This document shows positions 38,795 through 48,178 of a stretch of 64,000 nt of DNA, one piece after another. The notes below the pieces were generated by a model that searched no databases, had not been told where the DNA came from, and worked only from the letters and a program-made list of their open reading frames with translations. Made by a program: the position numbers and the translations under genes. This stretch comes from CAWIVH01 sp963839475 (lineage in GTDB: Bacteria > Acidobacteriota > UBA6911): positions 434,001 through 498,000 of the forward strand of contig CAWIVH010000021.1 in assembly GCA_963839475.1 (NCBI GenBank). Reading direction: 5' to 3'. The number at the start of each line of letters is the position of its first letter. The first letter of the stretch is position 1.

Positions 38795-41296
38795 ATGGAA
38801 GACCTTACCCCGATGATGAAACAGTATCATGAAGTGAAGCGTCGCTTCCCGGGGAAGCTGGTTTTCTTTCGCCTTGGCGATTTCTATGAAATGTTCTACG
38901 AGGATGCTGTTACCGCCTCGCGAGAGCTGGAAATTACGCTGACTTCTCGCAACCGGGACAAATCGGGCGCACCGATTCCCATGTGTGGAGTGCCCTACCA
39001 TTCCGTCGATGGCTATATTGCCCGCCTGATGAAAAAGGGATTCAAGATCGCGATATGTGAACAGGTTGAGGATCCCAAAACAGCCAAAAAGCTGGTCCAC
39101 CGTGAAGTGACACGGATTCTGACCCCCGGAACCGTTGTCGAAGAAATGCTGCTGGAACCCAAGGACCACAATTACCTTGCCAGTGTTCTGATGGGGCCGG
39201 AAGGAACCGGACTGGCGTTCATGGACCTGACCACCGCTGATTTCCTCGTCACCGAATTCCAAGCGGAAGATTCGTGGGACAAGGCGATGGATGAATTACT
39301 GCGTTTCCGTCCCAGGGAGGTTGTCATTTCCGAGCTTGCCTCCGACGACCTGCGCAGGCGACTCGGCAAGGACTGGCCCGGTGATTGGGTATTGAGTCCG
39401 GTGGACGCCTGGGCATTCAATCCCGACTATGCCCAGCGCCTGCTGCTTGAACATTTTGGCGTCGCCAGCCTTGATGGCTACGGGTGCGCCGGACGGCCCA
39501 GAGCTATTGGCGCCGGCGGCGCACTGGTTCACTACTTAAGGGAGACCCAACTTTCCCAGCTTGGGAAAATTGCGGCGCTTCAATATTTCGAACCCTCGGA
39601 CTATCTCAGACTCGATGCCTCGACCGTGACCAACCTCGAGCTCATTCAAACATTGGAGGGTGGCCGCAAGGGTTCCCTGCTCTGGCTTCTGGACCAAACC
39701 CGGACCGGAATGGGCGGAAGGCTGTTGAAATCCTGGATCTTATCCCCTTTGTTGAACCGCGAGGAAATATACGGAAGGCTGGATGCGGTGGAAGTCCTGA
39801 AAGCGGATGTTCCCACGCACGATCGAATCGCCCGAAAGCTCGCTGATGTTCACGACCTGGAGCGGCTTGTCAGTCGTGTGCTTGCCGGTGTAGCCACACC
39901 ACGCGATCTTCTGGCACTCCGAGATTCTTTGCAGGTCATCCCTGGGCTTCGGGCGCTCCTAACTGCAGCCCAGGCACGCAGGATCGTCGACATCCGCACC
40001 GGAATCGATGATCTGACCGATGTTGTATCCCTGATTGAGCGATCCATATCCGACGAGCCGCCGAATTCGTCCAGCGAACCAGGCATTATCCGGGACGGCT
40101 ACTCGCCGGAATTGGATGAACTTCGCACCATCCGGCACAGCGGCAAAGGGTATCTGGCATCGCTCGAAACAAGGGAGCGGAAGCGGACTGGCATCCAGTC
40201 GCTCAAAGTAAAATTCAACCAGGTTTTCGGCTACTTTATTGAGATCACCAAAGCCAACTTGTCCCAGGTCCCTCCGGACTATGTGAGAAAGCAAACCCTG
40301 GTTAATTGCGAGCGGTTTATTACAGAAGAACTGCAGACCTATGAAGAGAAAATTCTCGGCGCCGAGGAGCGCATCGGAATTCTGGAAAAGGAACTTTTCG
40401 GCCAGATCCGTAAAGCCATCGCCGGTGAAAGTCAGCGGATTCAGACGACGGCTCGCCTTTTGGCTGAACTCGATGCCTTTATTTCTCTCGCTGAAGTCGC
40501 CTTAAAAAACGAATACATTCGGCCGGAGGTCGTCGACAGCGACGAAATATATATCCGCCAGGGACGTCATCCGGTCATCGAACAGCAAAGCCGCCCGTTC
40601 ATCCCGAACGACCTTTTTCTCAACACAACGAACGACCAGCTGATCATCCTTACAGGTCCCAACATGGGCGGCAAATCGACTTACCTGCGGCAGGCTGCCC
40701 TGATTTCGATCATGGGTCAGATCGGCAGTTTTGTTCCCGCCGGCGAAGCCCGTCTCGGTCTCGTGGACAGGATCTATACCCGTGTTGGAGCTTCGGATAA
40801 TCTGGCCCGCGGCCGATCCACCTTCATGGTTGAGATGATTGAAACCGCCAACATTTTGAACACGGCGACACCGCGAAGTCTGATCCTGCTGGACGAAGTC
40901 GGCCGCGGCACAGCAACTTTCGACGGCCTCTCCATTGCCTGGGCGGTAGCAGAATACCTGGTACTGAATTCCCAACACCGGGCGAAAACTCTCTTCGCAA
41001 CCCACTATCATGAATTGACCAAAATGGCCGACCTTCACGCCGGAGTGAAAAATTACTGCATGGCCATCCAGGAAGCCGGCAAGGAGATAGTGTTCCTGCG
41101 CAAAGTCAAACCTGGTGTCGCCGACAAAAGCTACGGGATTGAGGTCGCAAGGCTTGCCGGGTTGCCCCGCGAAGTCCTCTCCCGAGCAAGCGAAATTTTA
41201 GAGCGGCTGCAGCGCAAGGAGATCGACCTTGCAGGCAAGCCCAGGTCGAGACCCGCCGAGGACGTGATTGCGGAAATTCAAAAATCCCTCTTTTGA
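38795..41296 (+). CDS. mutS: DNA mismatch repair protein MutS
   Basis: Recognises mispaired bases and starts mismatch repair. The chain is 833 aa from ATG 38795 (MEDLTPMMKQYHEVKRRFP). The mismatch-binding motif GDFYEMFYEDA is near residue 29, with the connector, lever and clamp domains in the middle. The ATPase has Walker A TGPNMGGKSTYLRQ (about 618-631), LARGRSTFMVEM and Walker B LLDEVGRGT (about 697-705), then ATHYHEL. The tail ends in a short helix-turn-helix dimerisation region. The frame is open upstream to 38690, but homologs start at the chosen Met. mutL lies 13 kb downstream. Confidence 0.96.
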   Translation: MEDLTPMMKQYHEVKRRFPGKLVFFRLGDFYEMFYEDAVTASRELEITLTSRNRDKSGAPIPMCGVPYHSVDGYIARLMKKGFKIAICEQVEDPKTAKKLVHREVTRILTPGTVVEEMLLEPKDHNYLASVLMGPEGTGLAFMDLTTADFLVTEFQAEDSWDKAMDELLRFRPREVVISELASDDLRRRLGKDWPGDWVLSPVDAWAFNPDYAQRLLLEHFGVASLDGYGCAGRPRAIGAGGALVHYLRETQLSQLGKIAALQYFEPSDYLRLDASTVTNLELIQTLEGGRKGSLLWLLDQTRTGMGGRLLKSWILSPLLNREEIYGRLDAVEVLKADVPTHDRIARKLADVHDLERLVSRVLAGVATPRDLLALRDSLQVIPGLRALLTAAQARRIVDIRTGIDDLTDVVSLIERSISDEPPNSSSEPGIIRDGYSPELDELRTIRHSGKGYLASLETRERKRTGIQSLKVKFNQVFGYFIEITKANLSQVPPDYVRKQTLVNCERFITEELQTYEEKILGAEERIGILEKELFGQIRKAIAGESQRIQTTARLLAELDAFISLAEVALKNEYIRPEVVDSDEIYIRQGRHPVIEQQSRPFIPNDLFLNTTNDQLIILTGPNMGGKSTYLRQAALISIMGQIGSFVPAGEARLGLVDRIYTRVGASDNLARGRSTFMVEMIETANILNTATPRSLILLDEVGRGTATFDGLSIAWAVAEYLVLNSQHRAKTLFATHYHELTKMADLHAGVKNYCMAIQEAGKEIVFLRKVKPGVADKSYGIEVARLAGLPREVLSRASEILERLQRKEIDLAGKPRSRPAEDVIAEIQKSLF

Positions 41297-41307
41297 GCCC
41301 CCTGGTG

Positions 41308-43023
41308 ATGAACCTTTCTCCCTGGAAACCGGCCGTCCGACAACTGCATGCCGGGATAATCCTCGCGCTCTTATGTGTCCCGTATTTTGCAAACCTGGGC
41401 GTTTCTTCGCTTTGGGATTCCAATGAATCGTTCTATGCCGAAACGCCGCGCGAGATGCTGGAATCGGGAGACTTTCTCGCCCCAAGGTTTAACTATCAAT
41501 GGCGAGTCTACAAACCTCCTCTGACGTACTGGCTGGTGGCGGCAAGCTACAGGCTTTTCGGCATCCGCGAGTTTTCGGTCCGGTTACCCGGCGCGCTAGC
41601 CATGTCCGCGCTGCTCCTGCTTTTATACCGGACCGCGAATAGCTTTTATGGAACTGGCGCCGGTCTTCTGGCGGCCGCGATCGTGTCCACAACGCTCAGG
41701 TGTTTTGTACTGGTAAGGAAGCTCCCCATCGACGCGCTGTTGCTTGCCTGTTTGTCGGCCTCAGGAATCTTCGTGATGCGTGCCCTTCGAAGCTCCCGAC
41801 GGATGGATTGGGCGCTGGCCTATGCTTTTTCGGCCTTAGGATTTCTAATCAAAGGCCCGGTGGCACTTGTTATACCATTGATCTCGATTTCGGCCTGGTG
41901 GTGCGTTACCCGGCCTATCTCCCCGATTCGTCCACATCTAAACATGGGAATTGCGATCTATTTCGCCATTGTCGCGCCCTGGTACATCATGATTTACCGT
42001 ATTCACGGCTGGAAGTTTATCGCTCCCTTTTTCCTGAGCGACAATCTGGGGAGATTTGTCTCTGAATCCTTCGGCCCGTCCCGAAGCTGGTATTTCTATT
42101 TACCGGTTTATATGGCCGAATTCCTGCCATGGTCGCTTGTCAGCATTGCCGCCATGGTATGGTACCTGCGAAGAAGGAATCGCAGGGCCGGGCATCAAGA
42201 CCCGGCGGCGGAATTCCCCCTCGTTTGGTGTGCGGCAGTTCTGGCGGTTTTTACGCTGGCTAAAAACAAGCAGGAGTACTATATCGCCCCCGCCTACCCA
42301 ATGATCGCACTCTTCATAGCCGCCAATCTGAGGAACAATTTGTTCAACCCGGCGGTCCGCCATTCGACTTCGGAGCGGTCTGCATGGAGGGTTGTTTTTC
42401 TTTTGCTGTCGGGACTTTTGGCGGTGCTACCCTTCGTGATATTGTTTTTGCTCCGGCTGGCGCTTCCGGGTATTCGGGAGGCGCTCCTGTGGATCCCCTT
42501 TCCCGTATTCCTGGGAGCATCTGCGCTTCTTGTGAAGGCGTCGATTAGGACCGACTGGGTCCAATGTACCAAGATTACAGTCGGGATTCTGTGGCTGGCA
42601 TTCACCGGTTTCGCCCTGTTCTACGTTCCTCCGATGGAGCAATTCCGGCCGGTATCCCAACTATGCCGCACGATCCAGGGGGAGATTCTCCCGGGAAATG
42701 AAGCAGGCTATTTCGGGTTGGCTCTGCCCAGCATGGCTTTTTATTTGCGTCGTCCGATATACGAGGAATTTCACGCCGAATCCATGGAAGGCAGATTTAG
42801 GTCCTCCGAAAGAGTGTTTTGTATTCTAGCCGAACGGGATTATAACTTCTTCGCGAAGAAGGAGGGATTGAACTTGTACGTATTGGAACGGCATCCGAGG
42901 ATAACGACACGGCTTAACGACCTGCTGAATCCGTCCGACCGGCTGCAGGATTCGCATTTGTTGTTGGTATCCAACCAGCGGCCGCGTTCTTCCTCGGCGG
43001 CGCAGGAAAAGGCCGTTCGATGA
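41308..43023 (+). CDS. Membrane glycosyltransferase of the PMT/ArnT superfamily
   Basis: About 571 aa with roughly 12 membrane spans and a C-terminal soluble part. The N-terminal loop SSLWDSNESFYAETPREMLESGDFLAPRFNYQWRVYKPPLTYWLVAASYRLFG is typical of GT-C enzymes like ArnT (acidic catalytic residues in WDSNE; the KPPLTYWL motif), which transfer sugars from polyprenyl-phosphate donors to lipid A or other acceptors. The start may be TTG 41293, GTG 41305 or ATG 41308; the last is given. It overlaps the YbhN-type gene (ATGA), suggesting a shared job in envelope glycan or lipid modification. The acceptor is unknown. Confidence 0.88.
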   Translation: MNLSPWKPAVRQLHAGIILALLCVPYFANLGVSSLWDSNESFYAETPREMLESGDFLAPRFNYQWRVYKPPLTYWLVAASYRLFGIREFSVRLPGALAMSALLLLLYRTANSFYGTGAGLLAAAIVSTTLRCFVLVRKLPIDALLLACLSASGIFVMRALRSSRRMDWALAYAFSALGFLIKGPVALVIPLISISAWWCVTRPISPIRPHLNMGIAIYFAIVAPWYIMIYRIHGWKFIAPFFLSDNLGRFVSESFGPSRSWYFYLPVYMAEFLPWSLVSIAAMVWYLRRRNRRAGHQDPAAEFPLVWCAAVLAVFTLAKNKQEYYIAPAYPMIALFIAANLRNNLFNPAVRHSTSERSAWRVVFLLLSGLLAVLPFVILFLLRLALPGIREALLWIPFPVFLGASALLVKASIRTDWVQCTKITVGILWLAFTGFALFYVPPMEQFRPVSQLCRTIQGEILPGNEAGYFGLALPSMAFYLRRPIYEEFHAESMEGRFRSSERVFCILAERDYNFFAKKEGLNLYVLERHPRITTRLNDLLNPSDRLQDSHLLLVSNQRPRSSSAAQEKAVR

Positions 43024-43997
43024 AAAGTGCGGTGCTGGCAATCATCAAGGCAGGTGTTACGCTCGGACTCTTCCTTCTGCTTTTCCGGAAGGTGAATTTC
43101 CAGGAGTTTGCCGACACACTACGCCACGCCGATTTCGGAACAGAAATTTCGGCCTTTCTGCTGTTCTGGATCGGACATTACATCTGCATATTCCGCTGGC
43201 GGATGCTGATGCGGCCGCTAATGCCTGTCCTTTCCATTCCGCACCTTTTCGGCATTTATTGCATCGGCTTGTTTTTCAACCTGACCTTCCCGACCGTAGT
43301 TGGCGGGGATGTAGTGAAGATGTATTACGCGGGCAAACCCTCAAAGAAGTTTGCCCAAAGCTTCGCCGCCACGTTTCTGGACCGGGACGCAGGGATGCTT
43401 GCCATGATGATCATCGCCTGCATTGCATCTTTTGTTCATCCGGTGCAGATCCCGAAAATTCCCGTCAAGCTGATTATCTGGGGCGCCTTTCTGGCATTTG
43501 TTGCCGCCAACATAGCGATTTTTACTCCATCCCTCCACAATCGATTGACCGGCATTCTCCACAGGCTGAAGCTGGTGAGGCTCGCACACAAAATCGACGC
43601 CATTCTCAGCGCCTTCCAGGTCATGGGGACCCATAAGGCTGTCCTGGTCAACTCGTTACTGATCTCAATCGTCAACCAATTCTTCGCGATTTCGGTTACC
43701 TGGATGATGGCGGTTGGGTTGCATATTGAAGTAAGCCTCGTTTTATTTATGGTTTTTGTGCCGGTTGTGACCCTGATTTCCATGATCCCCATCAGCCTCA
43801 ATGGCATGGGCCTGCGTGAATATGCCTTCGTCAGCCTGCTCACAGGAGTCGGCGTCGATCGCGAAGCGGCCATTGCGCTGGCGCTGCTATCCTCCGCTGT
43901 GGTCATTCTTTCCGCAATCCCGGGAGGAATCGTATATGTATTCTTCCGTAATCGAAGCGATGCCCAGCAGATGGCTGCAATCGAAACGGACTTTTGA
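43020..43997 (+). CDS. YbhN/UPF0104-type membrane protein (LPG-synthase TM-region family)
   Basis: A 325-aa protein with about 8 membrane spans. The sequence LLFRKVNFQEFADTLRHADF, YCIGLFFNLTFPTVVGGDVVKMYYAG and MIPISLNGMGLREYAFVSLL matches the flippase-like/lysylphosphatidylglycerol synthase membrane-region family (AglD2/YbhN). Members are often next to glycosyltransferases, as here, and some are suspected lipid flippases, but the activity is not proven. It has translational overlap with the PMT-type gene upstream. Confidence 0.87.
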   Translation: MKSAVLAIIKAGVTLGLFLLLFRKVNFQEFADTLRHADFGTEISAFLLFWIGHYICIFRWRMLMRPLMPVLSIPHLFGIYCIGLFFNLTFPTVVGGDVVKMYYAGKPSKKFAQSFAATFLDRDAGMLAMMIIACIASFVHPVQIPKIPVKLIIWGAFLAFVAANIAIFTPSLHNRLTGILHRLKLVRLAHKIDAILSAFQVMGTHKAVLVNSLLISIVNQFFAISVTWMMAVGLHIEVSLVLFMVFVPVVTLISMIPISLNGMGLREYAFVSLLTGVGVDREAAIALALLSSAVVILSAIPGGIVYVFFRNRSDAQQMAAIETDF

Positions 43998-44072
43998 TCT
44001 TCCTTCTGCCCTCCGTCGCCGTTTTCGAAGTCAGTCAAAAAAGCAGGACGCAATCGGGGAGGGAATGAGTTC

Positions 44073-44882
44073 ATGATGCCGCTGGCTGTTCGCACCCCAG
44101 GCAGCACGCTGGCGGATCATTTCGGTCTGAAATTACCCGCGGTGGTAAATGTGGTCGGAGCCGGCGGGAAGTCAGGGCTAATACTCTCGCTTGTGGACCG
44201 GTTTTCAGAGTCGATGCCTGTCCTGTACACCACAACGACCAGGATCCTTTACCCGCCCCCCGAGTCTGGAACATGCGTAATCGCTGCGGACGATTGCGCT
44301 ATTTTGCATCGCCTTGCAGTTGCCGGCGGCAGAGCCTTCCGGCATCGACGATTCCGGTTGGTTGCGGCTGGTCTCTCACAACGGGCCGGCTATTTATCCG
44401 GAGTGGATGCCGACTTCGCCGACGGCGAAATCCGGGAAGCCTTTCCCCTGGTTTTCAATGAAGCCGACGGGGCGCGAGGCATGTCTCTGAAATTTCCCCG
44501 CGACGGGGAACCGGTTTTAATGAAAGGGGCCCGATATCTCATTGCAGTGATCGGATTGGACTGTCTTGGACAGGCAGCGGGCCCCCGGTCGGTTTTTCGA
44601 TGGGAACTCCTCCCACCCGGAATAAAATCAAGGGAAGGAGAGCCTCTGAACAGCAAACTTGCTTCGGAGATTCTTCTTCACCCGTTGGGTGTTTGCAAAG
44701 ATTGGCACCATGACTCCATCATCATTGTCTATGTCAACAAAGTCGATGCTCCGGATCTGGACCCAGTTGCTGCAGCGTTGGCTCGAATTTTGCTGAAAAA
44801 TCAGCATTTCCCGATCGAACGAGTTGTCTGCGGAAGCTTGAGGTTTCCGCGATCATCCACATTCATGGCTTTTTCCAGCTGA
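44073..44882 (+). CDS. YqeC-like protein (putative selenium-dependent molybdenum hydroxylase accessory factor)
   Basis: A 269-aa protein with a P-loop-like VNVVGAGGKSGLILSLVDRF near residue 25, TTTTRILYPP, and the family-specific FNEADGARGMSLKFPRDGEPVL. These match the YqeC family, normally found with selenium-dependent xanthine dehydrogenase/molybdenum hydroxylase genes. No such hydroxylase, xdh or selD gene is in the window, so it is an orphan here. A strong purine-rich site (GGGAGGGAATGAG) precedes ATG 44073; ATG 44076 is an alternative. The next gene starts 7 bp after its stop. Confidence 0.82.
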   Translation: MMPLAVRTPGSTLADHFGLKLPAVVNVVGAGGKSGLILSLVDRFSESMPVLYTTTTRILYPPPESGTCVIAADDCAILHRLAVAGGRAFRHRRFRLVAAGLSQRAGYLSGVDADFADGEIREAFPLVFNEADGARGMSLKFPRDGEPVLMKGARYLIAVIGLDCLGQAAGPRSVFRWELLPPGIKSREGEPLNSKLASEILLHPLGVCKDWHHDSIIIVYVNKVDAPDLDPVAAALARILLKNQHFPIERVVCGSLRFPRSSTFMAFSS

Positions 44883-44889
44883 GGGAGCA

Positions 44890-45717
44890 ATGGAGACGAA
44901 ACGGATAACCAGCCGCGAAAATCGATGGCTGAAGGCGGTGCGGCTCGCCGCCCGCCCATCCCGGCACTCTTCGGACGAACTGGTGCTGGCGGAGGGGATC
45001 CGTACCGTCGAAGAAGCGGCAAATTCAGCATACGCCATTGAAGCAGCGATTTACTCGGAGGGATTTGGAGGCGCCTCGAGAGAAATGGACCTGCTGGCCC
45101 TTCTCTCCCGGAAGGCCGCGCAGGTTTGCCAAACCAGCCAGGCGTTGTTCAATACGGCATCGTCCGTCAACTCCCCACAGGGAATTCTCGCCCTGGTGCG
45201 GGTCCCCCCGACCGTTTTGGATTCGGTCGGGCTCGCCCGAGTTCCGTTCCTTGTTTGTGCCTGGGGTATTCAGGACCCGGGCAATCTGGGCACTTTGATC
45301 CGAACAGCCCGAGCTGCGGGTGCAACGCTGCTTTGCACAACCGTGGGAACGGTTTCCGCCCGCAACCCGAAATCTGTTCGTTCAAGTGCCGGAGCCTATT
45401 TTCGGATGCCGGTGGTCGAGAATCTCAAGCCGCCCGATCTACTGTCGTTTTGCGAAGAACGTCACATCAAGGCATGGACGACCACACCCCATGGAGGGAT
45501 CGAGTATTTCCGGGCGGATTTTCATACGGCTTGCGCCCTGATCCTGGGAAATGAAGCCCAGGGAATATCAGGCGATATTCTCGATGTTCTTCCGAGGCTG
45601 CAGATTCCGATGTCTGCAGGATCGGAATCTTTGAATGTTGCGGCAGCAGGAGCTGTCCTCATGATGGAAGCATTCAGGCAGCGATCGCTCCATGGAATTC
45701 TATCGCCCGGCGCCTGA
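44890..45717 (+). CDS. SpoU/TrmH-family RNA 2'-O-methyltransferase
   Basis: SAM-dependent ribose methyltransferase with a trefoil-knot (SPOUT) domain. 275 aa: the N-terminal substrate-binding domain (ENRWLKAVRLAARPSRHSSDELVLAEGIRTVEEA) precedes the three SpoU motifs GIQDPGNLGTLIRTARAAGA, ALILGNEAQGIS and IPMSAGSESLNVAAAGAVLMMEAFRQ. It is closest to 23S rRNA methyltransferases (RlmB/TsnR-like), but the target base cannot be assigned. It lies between the yqeC-like gene and rarA with short gaps. Confidence 0.92.
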   Translation: METKRITSRENRWLKAVRLAARPSRHSSDELVLAEGIRTVEEAANSAYAIEAAIYSEGFGGASREMDLLALLSRKAAQVCQTSQALFNTASSVNSPQGILALVRVPPTVLDSVGLARVPFLVCAWGIQDPGNLGTLIRTARAAGATLLCTTVGTVSARNPKSVRSSAGAYFRMPVVENLKPPDLLSFCEERHIKAWTTTPHGGIEYFRADFHTACALILGNEAQGISGDILDVLPRLQIPMSAGSESLNVAAAGAVLMMEAFRQRSLHGILSPGA

Positions 45718-45747
45718 CAGCTACAATTTGCCTGGAAGGAGTCTCGA

Positions 45748-47100
45748 GTGTCCAGATCACTTTTTGAGGACAAGGTGCCCTCGCGGGATGCCGCCAAACC
45801 TCCATTGGCAGAGCGCATGAGGCCGAAAAAACTGGCGGAAGTCGTCGGCCAGGATCACATCATCGGCGAAGGGAAGATTATCAGCGAGATGGTCCGCCAG
45901 GATCGCCTGGCCTCGATTATTTTATGGGGCCCCCCCGGAACCGGAAAAACCACTCTCGCCAGGATAATGGCGCGTGAAACTCATCACCCTTTTGTTTCCT
46001 ACAGTGCCGTTTTGTCCGGCATCAAAGAAATCAAAGGCGTGATGGCCGATGCGGACCGCATGTACAGAACCACGGGCCAACGCACTATCGTATTCGTCGA
46101 TGAAATCCACCGCTTCAACAAAGCCCAACAAGATGCATTCCTGCCGTACATTGAATCCGGAGTCATCATTCTGATTGGCGCCACCACAGAGAATCCCTCG
46201 TTCGAGGTGATCGGGGCTCTCCTCTCCAGGGCCAAAGTCTATGTCTTGAATCCGCTTTCGCCGGATCAAATTGTCAAAATCCTCCAGACAGCCATCTCCG
46301 ATCCGCACCGCGGCCTGGGCGAATCCCGGGTGGAGGTTCCGGCGGAGGTTATCCGGCTACTTTCCGTTTATGCCAACGGGGACGCCCGCTCTGCCTTGAA
46401 TATTCTTGAGATGGCGGTTTCACTCGCCGCAAGCCGGTCGAAGGAATCCTCCGTTGCATTGGACGCCTCCGACCTGGAATCGGCAATGCAGAAAAAGCTT
46501 CTGCAATACGATAAAAACGGGGAGGAACATTACAACCTGATCTCGGCCCTGCACAAATCCATGCGCAACAGCGACCCGGACGCCGCCATGTATTGGCTGG
46601 CACGCATGCTGGAGGCAGGGGAGGATCCGGTCTTTATTGCACGCCGCCTGGTGCGGTTCGCCTCCGAAGATATCGGTTTGGCCGATGTCAGGGCTCTCGA
46701 TATCTGCATCAACGCCACGGAGGCGGTACGTCTCGTGGGACTGCCGGAGTGCAAGCTGGCGCTTGCTCAAGCCGCTGTTTACCTTTCCTTGGCTCCCAAA
46801 TCTAATGCGCTCTACACGGGCTATTCGCGTGCCGCTGAAGATGTTCAGCGCACATTCAACGAACCGCCGCCCCTGCAAATACGGAACGCCCCGACCGACC
46901 TCATGAAAGACTTTGGCTACGGACAGGGATATCAGTACGCCCATGACAGCGAAACCAAGGTGGCCGACATGGAATGCCTGCCTCCGTCCGTGAGCGGAAA
47001 ACGCTACTATATCCCGACGGATCAGGGGAGTGAGAAAAAGATTCGCGAGATTCTGCAGGACATCCAAGCCCGAAAACGCAAATCAGGGAGCCCTGGCTGA
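45748..47100 (+). CDS. rarA: Replication-associated recombination protein A (AAA+ ATPase)
   Basis: MgsA/RarA-type clamp-loader-like ATPase that acts at stalled forks. 450 aa: PLAERMRPKKLAEVVGQDHIIGEGK, Walker A LWGPPGTGKTTLARI (about 61-75), Walker B VFVDEIHRFNKAQQDAFLP, ATTENPSFEVIGALLSRAKVY and the C-terminal tetramerisation region with KSMRNSDPDAAMYWLARMLEAGEDPVFIARRLVRFASEDIG. The start GTG 45748 has AAGGAG 8 bases upstream. It is convergent with uppP, 5 bp between stops. Confidence 0.96.
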   Translation: MSRSLFEDKVPSRDAAKPPLAERMRPKKLAEVVGQDHIIGEGKIISEMVRQDRLASIILWGPPGTGKTTLARIMARETHHPFVSYSAVLSGIKEIKGVMADADRMYRTTGQRTIVFVDEIHRFNKAQQDAFLPYIESGVIILIGATTENPSFEVIGALLSRAKVYVLNPLSPDQIVKILQTAISDPHRGLGESRVEVPAEVIRLLSVYANGDARSALNILEMAVSLAASRSKESSVALDASDLESAMQKKLLQYDKNGEEHYNLISALHKSMRNSDPDAAMYWLARMLEAGEDPVFIARRLVRFASEDIGLADVRALDICINATEAVRLVGLPECKLALAQAAVYLSLAPKSNALYTGYSRAAEDVQRTFNEPPPLQIRNAPTDLMKDFGYGQGYQYAHDSETKVADMECLPPSVSGKRYYIPTDQGSEKKIREILQDIQARKRKSGSPG

Positions 47101-47105
47101 CCGGT

Positions 47106-47945
47106 TTATCCGCCGTGCCGGAAATAAAAAATCAGAATAACGCCTGCAAGCAAGAACCGGTACAAAATGAAAGGGGTGAAACTTCTGGTTTGAATATAGC
47201 GGAGGAAAAAGCGGATACATAAAAAACCGGTAACCGCGGCGCTGACCACTCCCACAACCAGAACATCCCATTTAATGACTACCGACGGCGCAGTCAGGGG
47301 ATGCCTCACGGCTTGAATCAAGTGGATAGTCTGAAGCAGGGCGGCGCCTGCGATGACGGGGGTCGACAGCAGGAAAGAAAACCGGGCTGCACTGGCGCGC
47401 TCCACGTTACGCCACAATGCCGCACCGATAGTGACGCCGCTCCTGGAAACTCCGGGGATCAGGGCAATTGCCTGCCCGAAACCGATCCAGAGTGAATCGG
47501 CTATGGTGAAATTTTCCAGTCTCCGGCTCCCGTTTCCAAGTTTTTCACCCGCCCATAAGAACACTCCGAAAGCGGCAAGTGTGAAGACAGGAATCAACGG
47601 AGAGCGGAGGTTGGATTCCACGAGCTTTTCAAATTTCAGGCCGATCGCCATGGCGGGAATGGTTCCCAGGACCAGAAACCACGCCAGCTTCCTGTGAACT
47701 GTGCCAAAGGGTTTTCCTTCGATGATCCCCACAAACACTTCTCTGGCGAGCAATATCCAGTCGCGCCAGAAATAGGCCAGGACAGCAATAGCCGTACCCA
47801 GGTGCAAAGCTATGTCAAAGGTTAGCCCTTCAGGCTCCCAGCCGAACAACCAGGGCACTAGAATCAGGTGTGCCGAACTGCTGATGGGGAGGAATTCCGT
47901 TAATCCTTGAATCACACCCAAAACAGCTGCTGCCACGAGTTCCAT
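47106..47945 (-). CDS. uppP: Undecaprenyl-diphosphatase (BacA-type)
   Basis: Recycles undecaprenyl pyrophosphate to the monophosphate carrier for peptidoglycan and other glycans. 279-aa polytopic membrane protein with the two family motifs GLTEFLPISSSAHLILV (Glu/Ser-rich) and ALIPGVSRSGVTIGAAL (Arg-Ser). The length is typical. It is transcribed alone, divergent from guaA. Confidence 0.97.
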   Translation of the reverse strand: MELVAAAVLGVIQGLTEFLPISSSAHLILVPWLFGWEPEGLTFDIALHLGTAIAVLAYFWRDWILLAREVFVGIIEGKPFGTVHRKLAWFLVLGTIPAMAIGLKFEKLVESNLRSPLIPVFTLAAFGVFLWAGEKLGNGSRRLENFTIADSLWIGFGQAIALIPGVSRSGVTIGAALWRNVERASAARFSFLLSTPVIAGAALLQTIHLIQAVRHPLTAPSVVIKWDVLVVGVVSAAVTGFLCIRFFLRYIQTRSFTPFILYRFLLAGVILIFYFRHGG

Positions 47946-48102
47946 GCCATCTATGCCTCGGGATGAAACAAATGATTGAGCGCCATCGCGAGTGGAATGG
48001 ATCGAACCAACCCGCTGGCAGGGAAGAAAACTTTATCACGGACATCGACACGAATCAGGTGATTTCGGCATCCCGTCGTCCGGGGATGGACTTCCAGCGA
48101 CC

Positions 48103-48132
48103 TTGAAAAAATCAGGGCGGTTGAGATAATCT
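48103..48132 (+). promoter_or_regulatory. Candidate sigma-70 promoter for guaA-dnaE-accA
   Basis: TTGAAA (48103-48108, 5/6) and TAATCT (48127-48132, 3/6) with an 18-base spacer, ending 46 bases before the proposed guaA start, in the 233-bp gap between divergent uppP and guaA. Confidence 0.4.
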
Positions 48133-48178
48133 AGCATCGCCGCTGAAAAGCAACCTTACTTGACCCGGGAGATAAGCC

